NCBI GenBank assembly: GCA_018262095.1
Contig: JAGTRW010000028.1
Span: forward strand, 1 to 55,114
Source: Pseudomonadota bacterium
GTDB lineage: Bacteria; Pseudomonadota; Gammaproteobacteria; Burkholderiales; Rhodocyclaceae
Length of the DNA stretch: 55,114 nucleotides
Direction of reading: 5' to 3'
Made by a program: the position numbers and the translations under genes
Notes under the pieces: model-generated
What the model was told of the DNA's origin: nothing
Databases searched by the model: none
The model's input: only the letters and a program-made list of their open reading frames with translations
Shown: in pieces, positions 8,159 through 16,881 of the stretch
How positions within the stretch are numbered: position 1 is the first letter of the stretch
Layout of the letters: every line of letters starts with the position of its first letter

Positions 8159-9144
8159 TGACGCCATCCCAAGTGTTTTACGTTATCCCAAGCCAGGCCG
8201 AACTGCCGACGCATCACCGCCAACACCGACGTCTCACCGAGCACCCCGCGCGGCAGGAAAAGGATCGACAGGAACATCACGGCACCGACGACGATCATGC
8301 GGTAATCGCCGATCGGCCGCAGCACTTCCGGTAGCCCGAGCAGGATCACCGCGCCGACGATCGCACCGGGCAGGCTGCCGAGTCCGCCGACGACCATCAT
8401 CGCGAGAATCAGGATCGACTCGGAAAAGCGGAAATCGGCCGGCGAAATGTAGCCCGTGGTATGCGCCCACAGCGCGCCCGCGACACCAGCGAAGAAACAG
8501 GCGAAGGCGAACGACTGGATCTTGAGACGAACGACGTTGAGTCCCATCGACGCGGCGCACTGGTCATCCTCACGAACGGCGCGCAGCGCATTGCCATAGT
8601 AAGAATGGGTCAGCCGCCCGAGCGCAAAAGCGGCGACCACGACGGCCAGCGCCACGGCGTAGTAATTGACGATGTCGGACGCGGAAAACAGTCCGTCGAG
8701 CGCGATTCCCGGAATCGCCGAGATGCCCATCGGCCCGCGCGTAAAGCCGACCCAATTGAGCAGCGTCAGGTGGATGATCTCGCCAAGACCCAGCGTCGCG
8801 ACGGCAAAATAAATCCCGATCAGGCGCATCGTCGGCAGCGCCAGCAGGATGCCGAAGAACGCGGTGACCACGCCGGCGGCCGGCAGCGTCAGATAGAACG
8901 GCCAGTGCAAGTTGGTCGCCAGCAAAGCCGCGGTATAGGCACCGATGCCATAGAAACCGGCGTGTCCGATCGACATCAATCCGGTGGTGCCGGTGATCAG
9001 GTTGGCGCTCATCGTCAGGATGATGAATACGCCGATGGTGGTCGCGACGCGAAACCAGTAGCCGCCGCCCACCGCCACGAGAATCCCCGGCAAGACCACC
9101 AAGACGGCAATCAAAATAACCAGAATAGAGAGCTTTCTGCGCAT
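8155..9144 (-). CDS. livM: Branched-chain amino acid-type ABC transporter permease LivM
   Basis: The protein has 329 residues with about eight to ten hydrophobic membrane segments and the LivM signature region GHAGFYGIGAYTAA followed by LPTMRLIGIYFAVATLG. The start at 9144 (MRRKLSILVILIAV) lies 2 bp after the livH stop. The frame stays open further upstream, but that part overlaps livH and reads as non-protein-like arginine-rich sequence. It forms the membrane channel with LivH. Confidence 0.92.
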   Translation of the reverse strand: MRRKLSILVILIAVLVVLPGILVAVGGGYWFRVATTIGVFIILTMSANLITGTTGLMSIGHAGFYGIGAYTAALLATNLHWPFYLTLPAAGVVTAFFGILLALPTMRLIGIYFAVATLGLGEIIHLTLLNWVGFTRGPMGISAIPGIALDGLFSASDIVNYYAVALAVVVAAFALGRLTHSYYGNALRAVREDDQCAASMGLNVVRLKIQSFAFACFFAGVAGALWAHTTGYISPADFRFSESILILAMMVVGGLGSLPGAIVGAVILLGLPEVLRPIGDYRMIVVGAVMFLSILFLPRGVLGETSVLAVMRRQFGLAWDNVKHLGWRQ

Positions 9145-9146
9145 GA

Positions 9147-10061
9147 TCAGACCCGTTCCCTTCCACCGCCAAACAGGCCGGTCGGGAAAAAGATCAGCGT
9201 GATGATCAGGAACACGTAAGCGACCAGATCGCCCCAGCCCTGCGCGAAGAAGCTGGTGGTCACCGCTTCGGCGACGCCGAGGATCAGCGCGCAGACGACC
9301 GCGCCGCCGATCGACGACAGGCCGCCCATGACCATCGCGACGAAGGCCTTGATGCCCGGAGCGAAGCCCATCGCCGGAAAGATCGCGCCCTGGTAGAGAC
9401 CGACGACCAGACCGGCGGTCGCCCCCAGCGTCGAACCGATGACGAAGGTCGCGATGATCGTGCGTTCGGTGTTGATTCCGACGTAGGTGGCGCCCATCGG
9501 ATTGTTGGCCACCGCGCGAATGGCGAGCCCCACCCGCGTGCGTTTGAGCAGCCACTGCAGCCCGCCGAGCATGACGATCGACAGGCCGAAGATCAGGAAC
9601 TGGCCGCTGGCGAAACTCAAGGGGCCGATCTCGATCGGCGTGAGCAACAGGTAGTCCTGCGGAATCGTCTGCATGTTCGAGCCGAATATCTTCTCCGCGA
9701 CCTCGCGAACGATGATCGAAATCGCCAGCGACGAGAGTAGCGTCGCCTCGCGCATCGCCTTGGATTTTAGAGAGGCCTCGTCGCGAAAGCGTCGAAACGG
9801 TCGGAAAGCGATGCGCTCCAGGCTGAAGCCGGCGAGTGCGCCAATCGCCAGCGCAATCAGGATGACGACGAACAGCGGCGGCGCAAAAATGGTGATCGAC
9901 AGCCACCCGGCGTACGCGCCGATCATGTAGATTTCGCCGTGCGCGAAGTTGACCACGTTGAGCACGCCGAAGATCAGCGTGAAGCCGATCGCCATCAGCG
10001 CGTAGATGAAACCGACCGAGAGGCCGTTCACCAGTTGCTGAACAAAGAAAATATCGAACAT
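9147..10061 (-). CDS. livH: Branched-chain amino acid-type ABC transporter permease LivH
   Basis: The protein has 304 residues and multiple membrane spans. The N-terminus, FVQQLVNGLSVGFIYALMA, and the segment NFAHGEIYMIGAYAGW are hallmarks of LivH permeases, as is GLVVGLYQGAIFPAMGF later. The gene follows livK after 63 bp that contain a stable hairpin, a common arrangement that lets the binding protein be made in excess over the permease. Confidence 0.93.
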   Translation of the reverse strand: MFDIFFVQQLVNGLSVGFIYALMAIGFTLIFGVLNVVNFAHGEIYMIGAYAGWLSITIFAPPLFVVILIALAIGALAGFSLERIAFRPFRRFRDEASLKSKAMREATLLSSLAISIIVREVAEKIFGSNMQTIPQDYLLLTPIEIGPLSFASGQFLIFGLSIVMLGGLQWLLKRTRVGLAIRAVANNPMGATYVGINTERTIIATFVIGSTLGATAGLVVGLYQGAIFPAMGFAPGIKAFVAMVMGGLSSIGGAVVCALILGVAEAVTTSFFAQGWGDLVAYVFLIITLIFFPTGLFGGGRERV

Positions 10062-10071
10062 AGTGTCAGTG

Positions 10072-10095
10072 CTGGCTGGCCTTGCGGCCAGCCAG
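10072..10095 (-). promoter_or_regulatory. Intercistronic hairpin between livK and livH
   Basis: CTGGCTGGCC (10072-10081) and GGCCAGCCAG (10086-10095) form a perfect 10-bp stem with a TTGC loop. No T run follows in the direction of transcription, so it is more likely to protect livK mRNA or attenuate read-through than to stop transcription. Confidence 0.6.
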
Positions 10096-10124
10096 TTTCT
10101 CCCAAAGAAGGATTGGTCGGGCGC

Positions 10125-11246
10125 TTACTTCACCAAGACAAACTTGCCATTCTGAATCTCCAACTTGGTCAGCAGCTTGGCCGGCTCACGCGTCTTTGGA
10201 TCGAACGAGGTCACCCCAGTGACGCCGGGGAAGTCCTTGGTCGCGGCCATGGCATCGCGTACCTTGGCGCGCGTTGCGTTGGCGCCGCCAGCGGCGACGA
10301 AAGCCTTCAATACGATGTTGGTCGCATCATAGGCCTGGGCCGCGAACATATCCGGTTTGCTGCCATAGCGGGCTTCATAATCCTTGACGAAAGCCTTGAC
10401 GTGTGGCTCGGGACTATCCAGCATGAAAGTCGTCGACAGGTTCAGGTTGTTGGCGGCGGGGCCGGCAAGCTCGAGCAATTTCTGCGAGTATAGCGACGAG
10501 GTGCCATACATCTGCTGCTTCAGACCGAGTTGCACCTTCTGTTGCAGAAAGGCCGAGCCGTCCTCGTAGAAGGACCCGAGATAAATCGCATCCGGCTTGC
10601 CGCGTGCAACCTTGGTCAGGATCGAACGGAAGTCGCGCGTCCCGGGATTGAACATCTCGACATCGGTGATCTCACCGCCATTGGCCTTGACGTAATCGAC
10701 GAAATTCGACACGACGGACTGCCCCCAGTCGTTCTGGATCGCCACCACCGCAATCTTCTTGGCGCCGTTGGCGAGTGCCCATTTGGCGATCAGCGGGCTT
10801 TCATAGCTCATGGTCGTGATGTTGCGGAACTGATACTCGCTGATCTTGACGAAGTCCGGGTGCGAAGCCGTCTGCGAAAGCTGCGGCAGCTTCGTTTGGG
10901 CATAAACCTGGCCAGCCGCCATCGACACCCCGGAGCTGAAATCACCGATCGCGGCAAGAATGCTTGGGTCATCCGAAAACTTGCGCGCGATGTTTACGCC
11001 TTCTTTCGATTCGCCTTTACTGTCCTCAAACTTAAGCTGCACGGTCACACCGGGCAGGCGACCCGACTTGTTGAATTCGTCGACGGCAAGCGTCGCCGAG
11101 TTGCGGAAAAGCGCACCATATTGGGCATTTTCGCCGCTCAATGGTGCATGATAGCCAATGGCGATCGTCTTGTTCTGAGCGGAAGCGCCACAGGAAAATG
11201 CCGCCAGGCAAATGGTAGCGAACAGCGTCCGATAATATTTTGTCAT
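10125..11246 (-). CDS. Periplasmic substrate-binding protein of the Liv-type ABC transporter
   Basis: The protein has 373 residues and is a type I periplasmic binding protein (LivJ/LivK/AmiC-like). It begins with a signal peptide (MTKYYRTLFATICLAAFSCGASAQ) and continues IAIGYHAPLSGENAQYGALF, the usual first strand and ligand loop. The ATG at 11246 is preceded by GGAGAAG at good spacing; an open extension to 11318 is not needed. It would capture the solute and deliver it to LivHM. Such proteins bind branched-chain amino acids, amides, urea, aromatics or other compounds. The ligand here is unknown, and the neighbouring cysteine-related genes make a sulfur compound worth testing. Confidence 0.9.
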   Translation of the reverse strand: MTKYYRTLFATICLAAFSCGASAQNKTIAIGYHAPLSGENAQYGALFRNSATLAVDEFNKSGRLPGVTVQLKFEDSKGESKEGVNIARKFSDDPSILAAIGDFSSGVSMAAGQVYAQTKLPQLSQTASHPDFVKISEYQFRNITTMSYESPLIAKWALANGAKKIAVVAIQNDWGQSVVSNFVDYVKANGGEITDVEMFNPGTRDFRSILTKVARGKPDAIYLGSFYEDGSAFLQQKVQLGLKQQMYGTSSLYSQKLLELAGPAANNLNLSTTFMLDSPEPHVKAFVKDYEARYGSKPDMFAAQAYDATNIVLKAFVAAGGANATRAKVRDAMAATKDFPGVTGVTSFDPKTREPAKLLTKLEIQNGKFVLVK

Positions 11247-11452
11247 AATACGCTTCTCCAAGTAAAAATAACTTCGATTACGATACAAAGAATAAACCGT
11301 TTCAAAACAACACATCAAGATAGCTACGGTAGTTACAAATCAAAGGGGGCTGATGTCGAACTCACCGACCAAAAACCCGCAAGGTTTGACTGGCTGCCTA
11401 CCGATAAGAATTTTCCCTTCCGGTCTTAATCGCAGAGACCCGTTCAACGCTC

Positions 11453-11468
11453 AGCAATTTCTGGACCA
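11453..11468 (-). promoter_or_regulatory. Weak second sigma54-like site ahead of livK
   Basis: On the minus strand the sequence is TGGTCCAGAAATTGCT. The -12 part is perfect, but the -24 part keeps only TGG; GG-N10-GC spacing is correct. It may be a secondary promoter or chance. Confidence 0.35.
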
Positions 11469-11535
11469 GTCTCAAAACATCAGCGGAAAAAGTGTATTTT
11501 TAAACTTCCAAGACTCAAGCGTTGCCATCACCATA

Positions 11536-11551
11536 AGCAATTCTCGAGCCA
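11536..11551 (-). promoter_or_regulatory. Sigma54 (-24/-12) promoter for the liv operon
   Basis: On the minus strand TGGCTCGAGAATTGCT matches TGGCACG-N4-TTGCW with a single mismatch and correct GG-N10-GC spacing. Transcription would begin near 11525, leaving a leader of about 280 nt before livK. Confidence 0.7.
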
Positions 11552-12063
11552 GACAAAAAACAAATTCCGAGTCGTCAGCAATACAATTGATACGCTCGGC
11601 TTTCTCAATTTGACCGGCGAACTCAGGTTCGCCCCGGCCAATGCGCGCGCAGCAAGGATACCCTACTCCTCACTCGAATGTGGCGCCCTTTTGACGCACT
11701 GATTGGCCACCGACAAGCAAGCCATTTCGGTTGAAAAGACCGCCATTCCTTAGAAACAAAACGCGCTGCCGAGGCGACGCCAAAGCAGCTTCTCAAATTC
11801 TCATCGGAATTTCCCAAACTGGGAATTCACTGCCGCGGCAAGCCATACAGCTGCGCAAGAGAGCGACCGCTTGCGTTACCGAGCCCGCCAGCCCAACGAA
11901 CGACCAGCGCTGCGCTCGCATCGGCAACCGCTTCGTTGCGCAAGCCAATAGCAGAAAGCAAGGAGCAATACGGCACTTAGAAACCTGTAATCATCAGCTT
12001 AAGACGCCAATCCGTTCTTTTGATGGCGAACCGACACCAGCACTCGGCAATGTCGCGCTACTC

Positions 12064-12079
12064 TGGCACGCTACATGCT
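12064..12079 (+). promoter_or_regulatory. Sigma54 (-24/-12) promoter for the ATC-hydrolase-family gene
   Basis: TGGCACGCTACATGCT matches TGGCACG-N4-TTGCW with one mismatch and exact GG-N10-GC spacing. Its TGGCACG half is identical to that of the dhaK promoter. The leader to the start codon at 12348 would be about 258 nt. Confidence 0.7.
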
Positions 12080-12347
12080 TATCATTGCGTGTCGCATGGG
12101 TAACAAGGATCGAGCAAGAGTTATTGACTATATATTTTTGGCAAATAAATCGTCCGCAGCATTCACGAGCATAGCCATTGAAAAATCGCGAGCCGTTTTG
12201 AGATATTTCGCGGCCAAGGCGAATTAATTACGAGAAATCGATATTTTTCTCGTGGTTCGATTTATTATCTTCTCTTGCCATATTCGACCTACAACTATTT
12301 ACAAATCAGAAACATCGAAAGACGTAACGAAAACCGAGGAGAAAAGA

Positions 12348-12866
12348 ATGTGCATTTGCCACAGCAATCAACCGAAGAACACCGACAACAAAGAAACCAA
12401 CAAGCTGAGAAACGCTTTTGGTCATCGCGCCTTGTGGATGGGTTTAATCATAAAGGAAATGAAAGACCGGGGGCTTGACTGGGAAGAAATCGGTCGTTCT
12501 GCCATTTTCTCCACGGGTTGCATGCACGGAGATCAGATAAAGAATCAACTCAAATCCCCGGATAACCTGATCGAGTTTGGCAAAACCTTCCTCAACGAAG
12601 ATGTACAGAAGATATTCGAGATGGACATCAAGAAGCTCGATGACAACGAACTCACGGTCGAATTCGGATACTGTCCGCTGGTGACCGCATGGACACAGGC
12701 CGGCATCGAGGGCGAACTACTCAACAAACTGTGCGACATCGCCATGGATGGCGACCGCGGCATCGGTAGCCAATTCGAAAATTTCGAATTCCGCCTGGGA
12801 AAAACCATCGCCCAAGGCAATCGAGTGTGCGAAGTCGCATTCGTCCGCAAGAACAAGAAGTCGTAG
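12348..12866 (+). CDS. L-2-amino-thiazoline-4-carboxylic acid (ATC) hydrolase-family protein
   Basis: The protein has 172 residues and a cytoplasmic look. The ATG at 12348 follows a strong GAGGAG ribosome site. The central motif FGYCPLVTAW (107-116) and LCDIAMDGDRGIG (129-141) match what I recall of the ATC hydrolase family, which opens the thiazoline ring on the route from D,L-ATC to L-cysteine in Pseudomonas; many members have untested functions. The N-terminus (MCICHSN) adds further cysteines. The next gene is an L-cysteine desulfidase, which fits a cysteine-yielding reaction followed by desulfuration. A sigma54 promoter lies upstream. The family call is moderate and the reaction is inferred. 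Confidence 0.65.
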   Translation: MCICHSNQPKNTDNKETNKLRNAFGHRALWMGLIIKEMKDRGLDWEEIGRSAIFSTGCMHGDQIKNQLKSPDNLIEFGKTFLNEDVQKIFEMDIKKLDDNELTVEFGYCPLVTAWTQAGIEGELLNKLCDIAMDGDRGIGSQFENFEFRLGKTIAQGNRVCEVAFVRKNKKS

Positions 12867-13143
12867 TCGCTCCCCGGGCCTCAAGTCACCGGCCCATTGA
12901 ATGACAGCGGGTTGGTTAGCGCCGGTTTCGTTCGACCAATTCCGCTGAGCATTCGCGACGACAACCCCGCTGGCGCGCGAAATACCGCGTTCGCCTGGCG
13001 AACTGGCGGCCGGCTGTATTGCGTGCGCTACCTGAAACACAAGAGTCGTTTTCGGCGAGCGCGTCACAGACCATACGGCAGCGACTTTTTGCGCGGGTTC
13101 GCAACGCTCGCGACCACACAGCATCAAAAAAGGATTTTTGAAA

Positions 13144-14433
13144 TTGACCTTCCAGCGCAAACTTTGGCCCGAATTCATTAAAGCAGTCAAACACGAAGTC
13201 GTTCCGGCACTCGGGTGCACCGAACCGATATCGCTGGCACTGGCTTCGGCGATCGCCAGTCGGCATCTTGGAACGACGCCGCAACGCATTGAAGCCAAGG
13301 TATCGGCCAATTTGATGAAAAACGGCATGGGCGTCACCGTCCCTGGAACCGGCATGGTCGGCCTGCCGATCGCAGCCGCCGTCGGCGCACTGGGCGGCAA
13401 TCCGGACGGCGGGCTCGAGGTTCTCAAGGACTTGACCGCCGACGTTGTCGAGGCCGGAAAACAGTTGCTGATCGACAAGAAGGTGCTGGTCGGAATTGCC
13501 GACGTCAGTTCTGTCCTTTATGCGGAGTCCCGCGTTTCCAACGGCCAGGACTGGGTGCGCGTGTGCATTGCCGACGCCCACACCCACGTCATCCTGATCG
13601 AAAAGAATGGCGAAGCCCTGTTCTCGGCACCTGCCGCCGACACCGAGAGCGAACACTATTCGCTGAAGGATGCGACGGCACGTGGCGTCTATGATTTTGC
13701 AACCACGGCGCCATTTGCCGACATCGCTTTCATCCTGGACGCAGCCAGACTCAACTCAAGCCTGTCTCAGGAAGGCATGACTGGCGACTACGGGCTGCAC
13801 ATCGGCGCAACCTTGAAGCGCCAGGTCGAGCGTGGGCTGCTTTCGGACGACCTGCAGACAAAGATATTGATCCAGTCGTCGGCCGCTTCCGACGCCCGCA
13901 TGGGCGGCGCCTCACTACCGGCGATGAGCAATTCGGGATCGGGCAACCAGGGAATCGCAGCAACCCTCCCCGTCGTCGTCGTCGCCGAGCACGTCAAGGC
14001 CGACAAGGAAACCCTCGCGCGTGCGCTAATGCTCTCGCACCTGATGGCGATTTACATTCACAGCAAACTACCCAAGCTCTCCGCGCTGTGCGCCGTAACG
14101 ACTGCCGCCATGGGCTCCGCCGCCGGCATGTCGTGGCTGCTGCGCGGCGGCTACGAGGCAGTGAGCATGGCCATCTGCAGCATGATCGGCGATGTCGCAG
14201 GCATGATCTGCGACGGCGCCTCCAACAGTTGCGCGATGAAGGTATCGACCTCGGCGAGCGCCGCCTACAAGTCGGTACTCATGGCATTGGACAACTCGCG
14301 CGTGACCGGCAACGAGGGAATCGTCGAAGACAGCGTTGATGCCTCTATCGCCAATCTTTGCGCACTGGCCAGTGAAAGCATGGTGCATACGGATCGCCAG
14401 ATTCTTCAGATCATGGTCAGCAAGGCATGCTGA
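13144..14433 (+). CDS. cyuA: L-cysteine desulfidase, CyuA/YhaM (UPF0597) family
   Basis: The protein has 429 residues, a full-length member of the family that breaks L-cysteine into pyruvate, sulfide and ammonia with an oxygen-sensitive [4Fe-4S] cluster. [11 protein letters not shown] near the N-terminus supplies Cys25, and Cys316, Cys345, Cys356 and Cys363 lie in the conserved C-terminal region ([12 protein letters not shown]). No ATG is available. An in-frame TTG at 13138 lies only 3 nt after AAGGA, while TTG at 13144 has 9 nt spacing, so the latter was chosen. The gene lies 277 bp after the ATC-hydrolase-family gene on the same strand. Some family members also act on serine, so the substrate is probable rather than certain. 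Confidence 0.88.
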   Translation: MTFQRKLWPEFIKAVKHEVVPALGCTEPISLALASAIASRHLGTTPQRIEAKVSANLMKNGMGVTVPGTGMVGLPIAAAVGALGGNPDGGLEVLKDLTADVVEAGKQLLIDKKVLVGIADVSSVLYAESRVSNGQDWVRVCIADAHTHVILIEKNGEALFSAPAADTESEHYSLKDATARGVYDFATTAPFADIAFILDAARLNSSLSQEGMTGDYGLHIGATLKRQVERGLLSDDLQTKILIQSSAASDARMGGASLPAMSNSGSGNQGIAATLPVVVVAEHVKADKETLARALMLSHLMAIYIHSKLPKLSALCAVTTAAMGSAAGMSWLLRGGYEAVSMAICSMIGDVAGMICDGASNSCAMKVSTSASAAYKSVLMALDNSRVTGNEGIVEDSVDASIANLCALASESMVHTDRQILQIMVSKAC

Positions 14434-14620
14434 CCTAGCAGCCGCCGACGCGATGACGACGCTCGACGCGAGCACCGGGTGACGCTCGCCGAGCGCGCCC
14501 TTTACGCCAAGACCGGATGAAGCCCAAAGGCGTTTAGCAACGAGTTTTCGCACGCGACCGCCGCGCATTGCGCCGATCGACTGCTATGCTATTGGCCCTT
14601 CCCCTCCTCGCGCAGAAGCC

Positions 14621-15046
14621 ATGGCCCGTATCCAGATTGAAATTCCGGAGCAGTTCCCCTTCTCGACCGACGTCCCGCTCTACCTCAGCCACATGAATTA
14701 CGGCGGGCACCTCGACAACGCGTTGCTGCTCACTGTGGTTTCAGAAACTCGCATGCGTTTCTTCCAGTTTTTTGGACACACGGAGATGAATGTCGACGGG
14801 GTCGGCATCATCGTCGCCGATGCGGCGGTGCAATACCGCTCGCAGGCGTTTCATGGCGAGGTGATGGAAGTTCGCATGGCTGCGGTTGAATTCAGCACGT
14901 ACGGCTGCGACCTCATCTGGTGCATGAATGAAAAGACCTCGGGACGCGAAGTGGCACGCGGTAAGACCGGAATCGTCTTTTTCGACTATGCGGCGCGCAA
15001 GGTCATGCCGACTCCGGAGAAATTCCGCGCCAACTTTGTGGACTAA
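14621..15046 (+). CDS. Hot-dog fold thioesterase-like protein
   Basis: The protein has 141 residues of 4HBT/YbgC-like type. The segment LYLSHMNYGGHLDNALLLTVVSETRMRF resembles the helix-and-loop that carries the catalytic acid in acyl-CoA thioesterases, and VQYRSQAFHGEVMEVR is the typical central strand pair. These enzymes hydrolyse acyl-CoA or acyl-carrier thioesters. It starts 187 bp after cyuA and may be separately transcribed. The substrate is unknown. Confidence 0.78.
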   Translation: MARIQIEIPEQFPFSTDVPLYLSHMNYGGHLDNALLLTVVSETRMRFFQFFGHTEMNVDGVGIIVADAAVQYRSQAFHGEVMEVRMAAVEFSTYGCDLIWCMNEKTSGREVARGKTGIVFFDYAARKVMPTPEKFRANFVD

Positions 15047-15250
15047 GCGGCAACGACCCGTACCCGCGGCGAGTTCTGGCCTGACTGGTCGGCGCAAGAC
15101 GGCGTTGCCTGGTCGCGCGCCATTTGCGCAAAGAAACGGCCGAAAAAGTACAATGCTCGCAATAAAATCATGCTGCTCAGAAGTCGCTGGCCATTGAAGC
15201 GGTGCGGCACGCCCAATTATCCTGACTAGAGATGAAACTGGAATGAACAG

Positions 15251-15505
15251 ATGAAAACCCGAACCCCTCGCTTGGCGAGCGTCATTGTCGCCGCCGCATT
15301 CTGCTGCGCCAGTGCGACAGCGTCAGCCATGCCGAAAGCTGCCGAAGACGAAAGCGCGCAGGTCAGCAGCGGCATCGATAGCGCACGGCCGAAACATTCG
15401 TCGGCCAAGCCACCGCCGGTCGCCGGCAAAGCGAAGCCGGCCAAAAAGCCGGCCAAGTCCAAGGCGTCGCCGAACAAGCCTAAACGCGCCCATTCCCACA
15501 AATAG
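15251..15505 (+). CDS. Small exported Lys/Pro/Ala-rich protein
   Basis: The product has 84 residues. A plausible signal peptide (LASVIVAAAFCCASATASA) is followed by a strongly basic, low-complexity tail of KP/KA repeats ending in HSHK. No domain was recognised. The tail could bind anionic surfaces or nucleic acids, but that is a guess. Antisense frames in this GC-rich stretch are weaker. It precedes a DUF192 gene by 67 bp. Confidence 0.55.
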   Translation: MKTRTPRLASVIVAAAFCCASATASAMPKAAEDESAQVSSGIDSARPKHSSAKPPPVAGKAKPAKKPAKSKASPNKPKRAHSHK

Positions 15506-15572
15506 CCACGGGTCATGACTTGGCGTTTGTGCTAGAGTCATTCCCCTTTGCTCGCCCAACACGGAGTTCGCG

Positions 15573-16004
15573 ATGCGTGCCGTCCTCTTATTGATGATTC
15601 TGCTGGCTTGCCCGCAGGCCCAGGCCCAAATGCCGCGCATCGAACTCAATGCCGGTTTCCACCGTATCGACGCCGAGGTTGCTGCCGACCAGAAAAACCG
15701 GATGCAGGGGCTGATGAATCGCCGCAGCATGGCGGCCAACCAAGGAATGCTCTTCGTCTTCACCCAGCCCGATCGCCATTGCATGTGGATGCGCAATACC
15801 TTGCTGCCGCTTTCGGTCGCTTTTCTTGACGAGCAGGGCCAAATCCTGAATATCGAGGACATGAAGCCGCAGACCGAGAACAATCACTGCGCATCATCAC
15901 CGGCGCGCTTTGCGCTCGAAATGAACCAAGGCTGGTTCGCCAGCAAGGGAATCAAAGCGGGTCAGCGCATTGGCGGCATCGAAAAATCGCCGCGCCCGCA
16001 GTAG
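15573..16004 (+). CDS. Exported DUF192 family protein
   Basis: The protein has 143 residues. A signal peptide (MRAVLLLMILLACPQAQA) is followed by the DUF192 fold with its usual landmarks: EVAADQKNRMQGLMNRRSM, GMLFVFTQPDRHCMWMRNT and PLSVAFLDEQGQI. GGAG stands 6 nt before the ATG. DUF192 proteins are small periplasmic beta-rich proteins of unknown function. It is followed by ubiC after 18 bp, suggesting cotranscription. Confidence 0.88.
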   Translation: MRAVLLLMILLACPQAQAQMPRIELNAGFHRIDAEVAADQKNRMQGLMNRRSMAANQGMLFVFTQPDRHCMWMRNTLLPLSVAFLDEQGQILNIEDMKPQTENNHCASSPARFALEMNQGWFASKGIKAGQRIGGIEKSPRPQ

Positions 16005-16022
16005 TTTCCACGACCAATCATC

Positions 16023-16565
16023 ATGAACTTCAAGACCCGCATCGCCTGGCGCAGCAAGTTACCGCGTAGCGCAGCCCCCGTCAGCCAATGGCTGCTTGGC
16101 CGCGGATCTCTGACGGCACGCCTGCAAGCGCGTGGCAGCTTCACCCTGGACCTGCGCTACCAAGGCCTGGCGCGGCCCACGCTCGACGAAGCAATCGCAC
16201 TCGGCGCCAAACGCAACCGGCTGCTGCGCGTGCGCGAGGTAGTGCTGCGGGTTGATGGGCAAGCGCTCGTCTTCGCGCATACGGTACTGCCCTGCCGGCC
16301 GCGCGGCCCGCTGGGCGTCTGGTTCGCACGCCTGGGGAGCCGTTCGCTCGGTGCGTTGCTCTTCGCGCATCCCGGATTCGCACGCAGCGCGATAAGTTGC
16401 CGTCGACTCGATCCCCGTCATGTGCTTTTCAAGCCGGCGACCGACGCCTTGCAGTTGACCGACGTGCCGCCGAAAGTCCTGTGGGCCAGGCGTTCGCGCT
16501 TTGTTTTTGGCCAGCAGTCGGTGCTCGTCACCGAGATCTTCTCGCCCGCGCTACACGGCGTTTGA
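16023..16565 (+). CDS. ubiC: Chorismate lyase
   Basis: The protein has 180 residues. It resembles UbiC along its length, with REVVLRVDGQALVFAHTVLP, LGSRSLGALLFAHPGFAR and the C-terminal LWARRSRFVFGQQSVLVTE, whose closing glutamate matches the catalytic position. UbiC removes pyruvate from chorismate to give 4-hydroxybenzoate, the first committed step of ubiquinone synthesis. That fits a cell with the bc1 complex seen at 28.5-31.2 kb. No ubiA follows here. Confidence 0.88.
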   Translation: MNFKTRIAWRSKLPRSAAPVSQWLLGRGSLTARLQARGSFTLDLRYQGLARPTLDEAIALGAKRNRLLRVREVVLRVDGQALVFAHTVLPCRPRGPLGVWFARLGSRSLGALLFAHPGFARSAISCRRLDPRHVLFKPATDALQLTDVPPKVLWARRSRFVFGQQSVLVTEIFSPALHGV

Positions 16566-16881
16566 CGAGCTCTCGCTCAACGCCACAAATATTTAGCTCG
16601 ACTCCTGGCGGACAAACGGGTATATTGCGCGCCGTGTGTCGCTGATTTTATGCGAGGCACAACGCGCTTCGCGAACCTGGCCGCATTTCAAAGCCCTCCT
16701 GCCTTCTGGTGTCGATTCATTGAACACCGCCCTGGCACAAAGCTTTTTGTGCCGAAAAGTATCGAATTCTCTCGCACTGGCAGAGTCTCTCTTAACTATT
16801 TCGTTGGTTGGCGTTGCATTTTTTTCGACCGTGCGCCGATATTTTTCGGCAGCGCGACGCTGTCCCATACGAAAGTGATTC
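16566..16881. other. Leader region of the DEAD-box helicase gene
   Basis: This 316-bp gap holds no convincing gene; short frames lack protein-like composition. Genes for RhlE-type helicases often have long regulated leaders, and the stretch 16780-16880 is more T-rich than average, but no specific motif was identified. Confidence 0.4.

Larger units (their letters stand above)
11247..12347. other. 1.1-kb divergent intergenic region with opposed sigma54 promoters
   Basis: No gene is seen between livK (minus) and the ATC-hydrolase-family gene (plus). The region is more AT-rich than its surroundings, especially near 12120-12250. It holds a minus-strand sigma54 promoter (11536-11551), a weaker minus-strand match (11453-11468) and a plus-strand sigma54 promoter (12064-12079). 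Candidate activator sites lie between them: the inverted repeat CGCAAG-N10-CTTGCG (11854-11875) and the palindrome TTGCGCAA (11936-11943). Confidence 0.6.

Noticed and set aside
12867-13143. Separate sigma54 promoter for cyuA
   Set aside because: The only correctly spaced GG/GC pair (near 12909) has poor flanking matches, so cyuA is better placed downstream of the 12064 promoter or under another promoter.
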